From positions 44,896,051 to 44,960,050 of the forward strand of contig NC_133108.1 in assembly GCF_022965805.1 (NCBI RefSeq): a stretch of 64,000 nt of DNA, read 5' to 3'. Shown piece after piece: positions 25,802-37,800 of this stretch (positions are counted from its first letter, which is position 1; each line of letters begins with the position of its first letter). The notes under the pieces are model-generated. The model worked only from the letters and a program-made list of their open reading frames with translations. It searched no databases and was not told the origin of the DNA. The position numbers were made by a program, and so were the translations under genes. The DNA is from Primulina eburnea. Its lineage: Eukaryota > Streptophyta > Magnoliopsida > Lamiales > Gesneriaceae.

Positions 25802-28800
25802 CCTTAACAAAATGACTTCGTGCATAAAGCCTGTAATTTTCAGTGAACTTGATGTGACGAACCACAAATCCTCTACCAGTTGCTTGATACTGCAAAAGGT
25901 TTTTTTATATGAGCAATCACAGGTGTTTCAATTGGAAAGTAAGGACGATCATGAAGCATACCCTTGCACCACCATGAAGAATAGTCCGGCCAAAGTAATG
26001 TGTCCTAGTACCCAATGAAAATGTGAAAAATACTGTACAGAGCTGAAACTGCATGGTCACAAAACTAACTACAGCCTGCATGAAAAGAGGAAAAGAAGAA
26101 AGAAACAAATGAAAAGAGTGGAATCGTTAAAGGTAGTTTTTCACATCACATTATGGAGAGAAAAGTGAAGCTTGCAAATAATTGGAAATCATAATTGGAT
26201 CACAGATTCACAATACATGCAAACACCAGGTACGTGCCTTGAAGGACATAGGGAATGAGGATTCTCAGCAGAATAAAGTGCACAACAACGATGTCATCAT
26301 CTCAGCAGTTCTCATTTTTTTTATTAGAAACGAAATTTTATTGGAATAAGAAAACAAAGTACAAGTAGGCAGATGAGAAATCCACAAAAGCCACGAGGAA
26401 TGAAACCTACTACACTTTCGTCAATAGCATAGAAATTTCCAATCCCGAACTACGGTTGAGATACATAAATGGTTAAACACTGCCAATTTTGTCGTCCAAC
26501 TAGCGACCCTGAATTTGATCATCTCCCAAACATCATTTATAGACTTTGCTATGTCGGTGAAAATTCTTTTGTTCCGCTCCAACCAAATTGACAAAAATAA
26601 TCAATGAATTACCACATACCAAAAATACTTACGTTTCCTCCGGATAGGTAAACCTGACTCCAAAAGAAATATGTCCTACGTCGTTCTTGGAAAATCTACT
26701 CGAAACCCAATTCCTACACCACTTGTTCCAAATTACGCTCGTGAACGAATAATGCAAAAGTAAATGGTCTTGATCCACTTCTTTGTTCCGGCATAGGCTA
26801 CACCAGTTCGAACATAAAGTACAATTAGGCCATCATATTTGCAATGAATCGCAGGTCGGCAATTTTCCCAAAACCACATTACAAGAGAAAACTTAAACCT
26901 TATATGAGATATGTGCTTTCCAGATATTAGTAAAATACGGGAAATAATGGAAGTTGCTGATCGGGAAAAATGATTCATAAAAAGAACTAAACAGAAAAAG
27001 ACCCTGAAGAGTCCCCCAACCAAACACTAAAATCTCCGTACCCACCTCCAAAGGAACAATATCCAAGACCCCTAGTAGAGTGCTGAACTTGACAATTTCG
27101 ATCTCATTTAAAGCTATTCTAAAACGCACATCCAAGTAAAGTTGGAATTAACCAGAAGGTCCACGCCACTTATGAAATTGCCGACAGGTTTGTTAAGAAT
27201 CAAGGAGATCTAAAATAGAGATGGTAAACACTCTTTGAACGACGAATATCCCACTCCCCCAAGGACCTCCCAAAATCGAATGATATTCCCCTTTTTGAGA
27301 ACCGCCCTAATTAAAAGACGAAAAGTCAGGTAAGAACGATTGAGAAATTTCAAGGGATTTCTAAAAGTTGTATCCACGTCCCAACCATTATCTTGTAGAC
27401 CATAAATGCTTTTAATAACTTTTTTCCACAAAGAATCCTTTTCCACAACATATCTCCACCATCCTTTCCCTAAAAGTGTCTCATTCCTCAAACAAATATT
27501 CCCCAAACCCCAAACCACTCAATCTTTTGGTCTACAAACTTGATCTCAAGGAACTACATGACAATGGACCTCCTCGTCGGCTCTTTCCCACAGAAAATCC
27601 CTCATTATTTTTCCATGCTTTTTGCCACACGAAATGGCGCTTTAAAGAGAGACATGAAGTAAGTTGGTATAGCATTCAACACTGACACTATCAATGTTAG
27701 ACGACCCCCCCTGATAGGAACGCTTTTTTTCCGACTTGCTAAGTTCTTAGACATCTTGGAAACCATGGGCTTCCAAATGTCAAAGTTCCTAGGATGGTCT
27801 CCCCACGGTACCCCGAGACATTTAATTGGTAACTCCTCTTTTTTACACCCAATCTCTGAAGCCAACTCTTCTACCTCCACTTCCGAACAATTTAATCCCA
27901 TTAATTTAACGCTTTTTTCCAAGTTAATCTTCAATCCTGGTTTCTGACTGAAAGAGTTGAGTATCTCCTATACAAACTTCATTATCACATGTCATACAAT
28001 ACAAGGTCCAATAGAATCCTAGCTTCCTGAGAGGCTCAAGAAACCTGCTAAAATAATCACTGCTTGCAATGTTTACAGTTTCGTAGAATCCAAGAAGGTA
28101 CATATATTTCATATGCAATCCCAGGAGAGTAGTGGACTTGAATGAAAAAACCACTAAAACCCTAGAGTGAGAATTTTTTGAAATGCTCTCTCCCTCTATC
28201 AAACCTCTTTCCTTCGCTTCCCTTCTCTGCTCCCTCTTCACTACCTTCAATCCTTAATTCCTCGATCGTACTTCCCTTGACTACCGGCGCGGGCCATCGG
28301 CCGTCGACGGTTGTCATCCTTTCACTTTTCTAACCTTCTCACCTTTTCCGCCTTCTCGTTTGTGGGTTCCCTGGTTCGCGCCCTTCTGGATCGGAGTACC
28401 ACTATCTCGTCGTCTTAGCTGGTGGAATGATGTCACAGTCTGTTAAGACTACGGTGAGAGAGGAAATGGTGAAGATTGAGTTTAAATCGTTCTCCCTACA
28501 ACTGGTGTATGGAGGCTCGATGATTCGTTGGTGTGAAAGAACAAGGAATGCTAGCTATATTTTGGTCTTAGATCGCGAGGAATCCAGATGGGTCAGCTCT
28601 ATACTCAGACTTCTCATTCTCGAGCCACAGTCAAGCGTGGATTTTAACCGGTTTAGGGGCAGAAGTGCAACTATCATTGCCCAGCGTTTTGTTAACAGAA
28701 GAGGCCGGTTTTTAGAGATATCAAGATACAGTTCAACAGGGAAGAAGCAGAACATCATTGTACCAATTGGTCTAAAGGCTCTAGGGTGGATGAGGATATC

Positions 28801-31800
28801 GGATATCCTCATCAAATTACTGTCTGGGAAGTCACAGATATTGGTTCAAGAACCAAAAGTGTATGGTAAAGCTATCAACAGAGACAAAGCTACACAGAAG
28901 ACGGTTCAGAAGGAAGACAGAAATCTCAGTCAAGAAGCAACCAAGGTTTCGGAGGTCAGCGATTGGCAAATTTCGGAGAGAGACTGGAATGGAGCCATCA
29001 TCATCACTAAAGGCAGGGTCAACGTACTGTGGTCCCAAGTGGAAATGGTACTAGGGAAAGACGTCAAAAGAAGGATCGAAGTGCATCCGTTTCAAGCTAA
29101 CAAAGCGGTTTGGTGGCCACAAGATTCAAAGGAACTCTCGCATTACATCAAATTGAGAAGAGGATTCTTCGATTATGGAGTGGCTTTAGATTTTGCGGAA
29201 TGGAGGCCAGATATCAACGCAGCAGATTCAGTCATCAAGTGCTGTAATAGCTGGATTAAGGTTTCGGGGTTACCTTGGAACTTATGGACGCTGGATAACT
29301 TCAAAGCGATCGGGTCCCTTTGCGGGGGTCTACTGGAGGTTAGCATTGATACAAGGCGTCTCCGAGACCTTGGGGCGGCAAAGATTAAGGTCAAAGGAAA
29401 CAGGGATGGGTTCATCAGAAACAGTCTTTCAATTCCTCTCAACGGGGTTATCACAGAAATCAGAATTAGCACTCAAACTTTCGACAGCGAGGCCTACGAG
29501 ATCTACGCAAAGCAGACATATGCTCAAATTGTGGTAAATGGTAAGAGGAAGATGGCAGGATCGGGGAATTCACCTACATGCAGGAACATGGAGATAACAG
29601 ACAAGCCTCAAATCACCTACAATGTAATGTTCGAAGAAGGGCTGGGCAATCAGCAGAAGGCCAAAGAAGACGAAGGAGAGCCAGTCGTATTATTACCAGC
29701 ACCTCACACTCAGGGCAGGAAGGTGGGAAAAATCTTACAAAACATCTCACCAAAACATATCGACGATTTCAGAAGATCTCCTATCCACTCTATATCCAAC
29801 AGAGCAGACGAAGACTTGGGTCCTAGGAACACTGATAATGGTCATAATTCGGTTCTGCATTCTTATCGACAAATTTATCGCAGAAAAGATACACCAGCCA
29901 ACAAAGAAGATCATGCTTCCTACGTGGACGAGGGACAAATCCAAGCAAATAAGCTGAACAGGGACGGACCTAGCAATACAAGGGACGTCCAACTCGAAGA
30001 TTTCGAAGAAAAAATCCAAACCGATTCAGAAGACGATATACTGGATGATGAATTCGAGCTCACTGATTCGGCCAGTCATGTATCCTCTCAATCGGATTCA
30101 ACTACCAATTATGAAGCAGACGGTTTGGACATCAAAGGGTTGTTCTCTCAAGATGAAAAAGTAGAGCTCCTCCAGGGGCCATCTATCCTCGAGAATACAA
30201 AACCCTTAGTGGGCAAGGTACTTTCATGTTTTCAATCTTCGGGTTTTAATCATTCCTTCACTCTCAATTCTCTTTTTCCCGCTTCTTTCTGTGCGTTGGG
30301 GTTGTCTACTGGGAAATTGGGGGAGGGGAGAGGGGGCCAATCAAGTTCAATGATCAAGCAGGGTACCGAGGGATACGCCAACATGGGTGATGAAAGGTTG
30401 CCGCAATTAAAAGTTGTGACAAATCTTCCGGACTTGGGCACTGTCACAACTGATGTTTTCGGAATGAGTAAATCAGCGGGTAAATTGAGCAGAGAGTTGG
30501 TTAGGTTGTCATGTGGGATTAATTATGAGAATGGATCATCTTCGAGGGGTTCACGCCGTTGTTTATGAAGATTTGTTCTTGGAATATCAGAGGGGGAGGG
30601 TCGGCGAGAAGAAGGGAGTTAGTGCGTATGGTTATTCGAAAGGAAAATCCCGATATTGTGGTGGTGTTAGAGACTAAGAAGATTGGAGTAGATCGCCGAT
30701 TTGTGGCAAGTTTATGGAAATCCAGATTTGTGGATTGGGTCAGTCTACCAGCGGAAGGACGATCAGGAGGTATTCTAGTCATGTGGGATCCCCGAGTGGT
30801 TCAAGTTTGCGACAATCTTATTGGGAATTTTTCTGTTTCGGTGCAAATACAGTGGCAAGAAGGAATTAAATGGTGGTTGTCAGCTATCTACGGTCCTTGC
30901 AGCCCACGGAAAAGAGAATTATTGTGGGATGAAATTGCAGGGTTGCACACCATTTGTGGGAATAATTGGTGTGTCGGCGGAGATTTCAACGTCGTCCGGA
31001 ACTTGAGTGAAAAATCAAACAGCACCACTTACACCACGAGTATGCATTGCTTTGATACTTTGATCGAGGAATTGGGTTTGCATGATCCCCCACTGCTAAA
31101 CGCAAGGTTCACTTGGACAAATTTCAGGGCTGATCCCATTTGCTGTAGATTAGATAGGTTCCTTGTCTCCGGGGGGTGGAAAGATATATTCCCTCATTTC
31201 AGACAGACAGCATTGCCGAGAATAACTTCTGATCATCACCCGATAGTTTTCGACACAACACGGGTGAAATGGGGGCCATCTCCTTTCAGATTCGAGAACG
31301 TTTGGCTCACACATAATAACTTTAAAGAATCTGTTGCGGAATGGTGGGGCAGCGAGAGCACTCAAGGATGGGAGGGGTACAAGTTTATGTTGAAACTCAA
31401 AGAAATAAAAAATAAGGTTCAGCAATGGAATAGAGAGGTTTTTGGTAATATTGACTACAAAATTTCAGAACTGCGGAATCGAGTAACTCGGTTAGATGAG
31501 CGAGAGGCGGAAGGAGTGTGGTCACAAGAACTTAATGAGACCCGCAGAGAAGTGAGATGTGAGTTGGAGACATTGGTTATTCGAAAATTGCAGATGGAAA
31601 GCCAGAAGGCTAAAGTAAAATGGTTGAAAGACGGGGACTAAAACTCTAAGTTCTTCCGCTCTCTTTTGAAGAACAGGAGGAACCGAGCAACAATAGAAAA
31701 AATAGAGTTGGACGATGGGTCTTTGATTGCAGACGAGGTTCAAGTTGAGAATGAGATCATTGGATACTATAAGCAGCTTTATAAAGAATCGGAAGGGGAT

Positions 31801-34800
31801 GGATCGGGTCTAGAAGAGGTTGAATGGAGGGCAATAAATTTGATGGAAGCCGAGCAGTTGGAACAGCCTTTCTCGGAGGAGGAAATCAAAGGAGCGGTGT
31901 TTGATTGTGAGGGTGAAAAATCTCCGGGGCCAGATGGCTTTACCTTAGCTTTTTACCAAAAGTGCTGGGAATCAATTAAAAATGACCTACTCAAAGTGTT
32001 TGCTGAATTCTTCGAGAATGGAATTGTCAATGGAAAAACGAATGAAACATACATCTGTTTGATCCCGAAGAAAAAAGAGGCAACTAGGATTAAAGACTTC
32101 AGGCCTATCAGTCTAATCACAAGTTTGTATAAGATTTTGTCCAAGGTGTTGACCAATAGACTGAAGAAAGTTATGAGCAAAACAGTGGCGGAAAATCAAT
32201 GTGCTTTCATTCGAGGCAGGCAGATAACAGACTGTTGTTTAATAGCGAACGAAGTGGTGGAGGAATACAGAAGGAAAAAGAAAAGAGGTTGGATTATGAA
32301 AGTGGATTTGGAGAAGGCTTATGACAACATCGACTGGAGATTCCTAGATTTTGTGCTACAAAAGAAGGGGTTTGGGGTTAAGTGGAGGAAGTGGATCAGG
32401 GGTTGTGTTTCAAATGTGTCATATTCAATCTTTATTAACGGCCGACCGCGGGGGAAGTTCAACGGCAAAAGGGGACTCAGACAAGAAGATCCTCTATAAC
32501 TTTTTTTGTTCAACTTAGTGGTTGATGGGTTGGGAAGATTGATTGACAAGGCTAAGGTGTCAAATGTGGTGAGGGGACTTGAGGTAGGGAAAAACAAGGT
32601 AGAAATTTCTCACATTCAATTTGCCGATGACACTCTATTCCTCGTCCAAAATGAGAGCCAGTTGTTGAATGTTGTTGAGCTACTCAAAGTCTTCTGCTCT
32701 AAATCGGGACTGAAAGTAAACTTTGAAAAAAGTTCAATATTGGGCTTGAACCAAGTTGATGACGCGGTTGAAAGCCTAGCGGAAGTGGTGGGTTGCAAGA
32801 AAGACAAGTGGCCGATGATATACCTTGGAGCACCATTGGGAGGTGATCCCATGAAGGCTGAATTTTGGGCACCGGTGGTAGCGAAGATGTCTACTAAGTT
32901 GGCACATTGGAAAAAAGCTTTCTTATCTAGAGGTGGTCGACTAACGTTGATTAAAGCCGTCCTAAGCGCGTTGCCTACTTATTACATGTCAATATTCATG
33001 GTCCCTCGGCGAGTAGCTAAGCATTTGGAAACTTTGATGAGGAACTTTTTGTGGGACGGTGCTGACGGGGAGATTCATTGCCATGTTGTAAATTGGACTC
33101 AAGTGTGCAAACCGAAAGAACTTGGAGGATTAGGTTTGGGGAGTGTTCGAATGAGGAATAAATCATTGCTAGGAAAGTGGTGGTGGAGAAGTGCGGTAGA
33201 AAAAGATTCGTTGTGGAAAAGAGTGATAGGGAGCATTTATGGTTTTGAGGACAACGGTTGGGATTTGAGGGAGGCGCGGAATTCCACTTTCAGAAGCCCT
33301 TGGAAGTTTATTTCTCGGTCCCATTCGTCTTGTCAACACTTGATTGGCACGGTGCTCAAGGGAGGGAACTTATTGAGATTTTGGGAAGATAGTTGGTTGG
33401 GTGAGTTGTCTTTCAAAGAGCGGTTTCCACGTCTTTTTCTTCTATCAGTTTCTTCTAATAAACCTATCGATCGATTTTATTCGGTTACTAATACTCAGGG
33501 GTCTTCATCTTTCCAGTGGGATTTGAGGTTTAGAAGAGGATTGAATGATGTTGAGTTGGGTGAGTTCACTTCCCTTGTAGGTCTCTTAGAGTCAGCTTCT
33601 TTGAGTGTGGGTTCTGTCGATGTCAGGGTTTGGTTAGGGGATTCATCGGGCGTCTTTTCTGTCAGTTCTCTGTACTATTCTTTCTTTAACAGTCCTAATA
33701 CTTTGTCATTCCCTTATTTCACTAACATATGGAAAGTACCGATCCCACAAAAGGTAAAGGTTTTCTCTTGGATAGTGGCCCTCGGCAGATTGCAAACTTG
33801 TGACAGGATACAGAAGAGTCAACCAAGTAATTCTATAAGTCCACAATGGTGCTGCTTATGCAAGCAAAGTGAGGAGGATCAAGAACATCTGCTGCTACAC
33901 TGTTCTTTCACGAGGGGAATCTGGAGTAAGGTTATGCAGCACCTGGGATTCGAGTGGGTTTTCCCGGCACTTTCTAGAGATTTGTTCGTAATGGAAAACG
34001 GTTTACTCAACGGAAGGGGAAAAAGGACTTTCTGGTACATCATCGTACATTGCACATTTTGGACAACATGGATAGAGCGCAATAACAGAATTTTCAACGA
34101 CAAAGGAGACTCGATCGACGAACTATGGGAGAAATTAAGATTCAGGGTTGCCAAATGGACAACTACTGTGTCGGTGTTTCGACATTTATTGTTATCTGAT
34201 TTAGTTAGGGATTGGTGTTTTATGTACGTATGAGTTTGTTATAGTTAGTCAATCGGTGGTTGGACTGTGGATTGCTCATCCACGGGAATTGTAATCTCAA
34301 CTACTATTAATCTAATAAATTCATAGTTTCCTATCAAAAAAAAAAAAATGCAATCCCAGCATTGGTAAGAAGATCAAACATGATAGCTTAAGTACAGCGC
34401 AGCCTGAATTAAAGACAGATCCTCAAAATCTAATAGAGTAAAATTTTTAACAAATCTGCCGCCAACCAGCACTACCAAAGACGTGAATTCACATTAAAAA
34501 AAAAAGACATACCCTCAGAAAGCCCTGTTCTAAGATGAACCCTAAAATCATAGGAACTGCTGTAAAGATTCCAATCTGGAACAGAAACTGTGCATTAATA
34601 GCCGCACTCAGAGAAGTATTATCCCGTATTTGTGCTCTGTCTAGAATGGTTTCATCAACCCCAGATAACGCCTAGAAAAAAAAATTAATGTAAATATAAT
34701 AAGGAACCACAGCCATAGAATTCGAGATGGAAAGATGAGTAGAAATAAAACAATCTTCTCAGTATATAATTAATGTAAGAACGGCACACAGTAAGACATG

Positions 34801-37800
34801 AATACATTACTGTAAAAAGAGAATACAGGCTACGGACTTACCAAATACACCCTCCCATAGAGAAAAGCATACACAGTCAGCACAGTCAACTGCAAGGAGA
34901 TTTGGACTTGTTAAAGGTTATCAAACAGCTTCCAAACAGGTATTAACATGGGATGCAAAGTTCAATTCTTGTAAAATAAACATACACAAGCAAAACCAGA
35001 CGTTGCCCAACAAATTTAGACAAAAGTCCGCCATTTCATAAATCTAAACAACAAAGCAGGAAAGTTGCTTTTCCATGAGAAATAGCTAACCATGGTGCAA
35101 AAGTAGAATCCGACTGTGGTAAAGTAAAATGAGAGCATCCTAAAAAAATCAAAGTGCTGCCCAAGCCTGTAGATATCCCTACTAAGAACTTGTTCTCCAT
35201 TGCCTCCAGCAACTTTTCCTTCAAATAGGGCAATCTGATTGAGTCCAACATCTCTTCCCTTACCAACCTGTGCAAAATTCATTTAATTAGCTAGTCTTCT
35301 CCCAATTCACATATACTCATGATCCGAAGCTTGAAAGGAATCTAAGTTATACCTGAATGTATTCATGGTGAGTCACATTCCCTTGACGTAAAGTTGAATT
35401 GAAACCTGCATTTTTTCAACTCCATGGTTCAGGCATCTAATATGATCAACATGCTTAAGTCATTTCACAATCCCACATCAACCTAAAGCTCTACTAACAC
35501 TTGATAAATCGTGCTCGACGAGCTCAAGCTTGATGGTGCTGACATAGTCAAGCTCAAGCCCAAATCCCCCCACTTAGTCCAGCTCAAGTAGTGAAACTTT
35601 TTTCTAGTTGAGCTAAAATAGAGGTCCACTCCAACTAGAATTTGCTCAATTGCATCACCAACGTAAGTGACAATATAATTGAAGTAATTCCGTATTATTA
35701 GACCACAAATCACGAAAATTTTGGACAGCTGTTGCTAGGGATCGACATGTGCTCTTGCTTGGATATCGATTAAGACACGGTACTTGGGTTGTTGTAAGGT
35801 TTAAAAGATTTGAGGAGCAAAAATATCACTAAATGTATTTTTGTAAGGGAGAGTAGTTACCAAAAGAGGGATTGTTGAAGAGCAACAATTTGCGGGGAGA
35901 GTGATTGAAACTTGGTATTTGGACATCAGTATGGTTCAGAAGGTGTGAGATATATCATTACCGTCGACTTAAACTTTTGTTAAAATGAAATGCGCTCAAT
36001 CCTACAATATTTAACACCTACTACCAATTTCTTTGAAATAATGGTGAAAAATCTGCACCGAAAACCTAATTACTTCTTTCAGCAATTATCTTTATTCCTT
36101 TATTGATAACCATCAAGACAAGAAAAAAATCATATCCCTTAAACATAAAGATTCCATATTAACTAAAATAAAACAAAAAAATGTTATCAGTTTCTTAAAT
36201 CGGTCATACCAGAGTAGATATCTTCACTGATATTAATTACACGAGATGCCTTGCTAATACCACCCCTCGTAATATGGAACACTCTATCAAAAACATCTGG
36301 ATGACCATAATGCATGCGAACCCTGAAGAACACCAGAGTATCAAGTAAAACCTATGCACGGTTTTGATTAACTTTAAGAGGCTGAGAAATAAACATAGTA
36401 GCAAGCAAACATTATGAAATAGCCACCCGCCAGGAGAACTTACTTCAGAGGATTTGCAAGAACACGTTGACCAAGAGTAACAAAACTGGATTCTTGACTA
36501 GACATGAAATATGCTAAAGAAGACACACTGCATGTGAAAGTTGAAGAGTTAGTTTATGATGAAGTATACAGAGAGAAAAAAATGCAAATAAAGCCCTTTA
36601 AATACCTTCCAGTAAATACATGTTCCCTGACACCAAGAATTGTCGGAGGACGAATTCCATGATCACAATAGAACTCTTCAAGAAGATTTCTCATCTTCAA
36701 TGCTTCCTCAAAATAATTATCCTGAGAGATGAGGAGTTCATTAATGAAAAAGGTAGGCAGAAATCCCCGCACTTTTCTGGACAATGACAATTAGGAGGAA
36801 CAGAAAATTCACAAAAGCAAGCTAAAGAAATCCAAAAAGTAATATGTTCTTTAAGTATGTATTTTAGAACCAAAAAATCATCATGTAAACAATTTGTTTC
36901 ATGTTACTAGTTAGAATATAGTCCTCCACATAATGGGCATGAGGTATCTGCCAGTTTGATGGGAAACAAACAGAAACCTTAGAAAGGAAAGGGAAGGTTC
37001 ATGCATAGAGTATGATATAAACAAGTAAGAGGCTAAAAACAGAGGTTGAAAGAAACAACTGGTCAAAGGAATCGGAATACAAATTATATTTATCAAAAGA
37101 CTGATGCCATACACTATTTGCAGGACAACTTCGAACGATAGATTTAAGGAGAAACTAAAACCACATAAAAACCATTATCTTAAAAAATAAACGATCATCT
37201 TACATGGTTTCCGTATTTTTGAAAGAAAAAAACCCCACCTGATTCATGTCAATTGTCTGCACAGCATTACCACGAGTAAAGACTACAGCATGATTCTGGT
37301 TTTCAGGTTTCCCTTCACCGAGTTTAGGATTTCCTGGTAGCTTTATTGAATAGATTTCCTGTAATTTTCAAGATGATCCAAGAATTCAGCACAAATAACT
37401 TAATTGCAAATGGATTCAACTAGAGCATCACTAATGTACAAACCTTATGAAGTTTATCAAACAGATATATGTCCAAATCAAAATTAAAAAATAACAAAAA
37501 CCGCATATAAATGAAAATGTGATTGATTGAAACAAAGTAGTCGAGTAGAAATATTCTGCATAGTAAAAGATAGTAAAATTTGACGAAGATGATGATGCAG
37601 TAGAAGGAAAGGAAGAAAGAAAGACTGTATATTGAATGATAGATATTCAGTCTAAAAGATGTAAACTCGTTATATAGAATGGACCAATAACAGATGATGC
37701 CAAATTAGACAATTATCCTGCTCAGAGTCGCAGAATTTAAAAGCAGCCACTCCACAAGCATCACAGCAGTACATATAAACTGTAGACCTTTCACAACTGA

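Larger units (their letters stand above)
28125..34348 (+). mobile_element. Full-length LINE retrotransposon in GSL10 intron 43
   Basis: A 6.2 kb element inserted antisense to GSL10. It is flanked by TGCAATCCCAG at 28114-28124 and 34349-34359, an 11-bp target-site duplication (12 if the ambiguous A is counted). It ends in a poly(A) tract (about 34336-34348). Order: 5' UTR (28125-28426), ORF1 (28427-30568), ORF2 (30565-34233), short 3' UTR. The overall ORF1/endonuclease/RT layout is that of plant L1-clade LINEs. Two in-frame nonsense codons disable ORF2, so it cannot move on its own. Confidence 0.95.

Noticed and set aside
25710..26018. 102-codon plus-strand frame with Arg/Glu alternation
   Set aside because: Its core is the translated microsatellite, and it is antisense to GSL10 exons 44-45.
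35500..35640. Repeated AGCTCAAGCT-like words in GSL10 intron 39
   Set aside because: Short, irregular words without a period or flanking duplication; could be a decayed transposon end but nothing can be defined.
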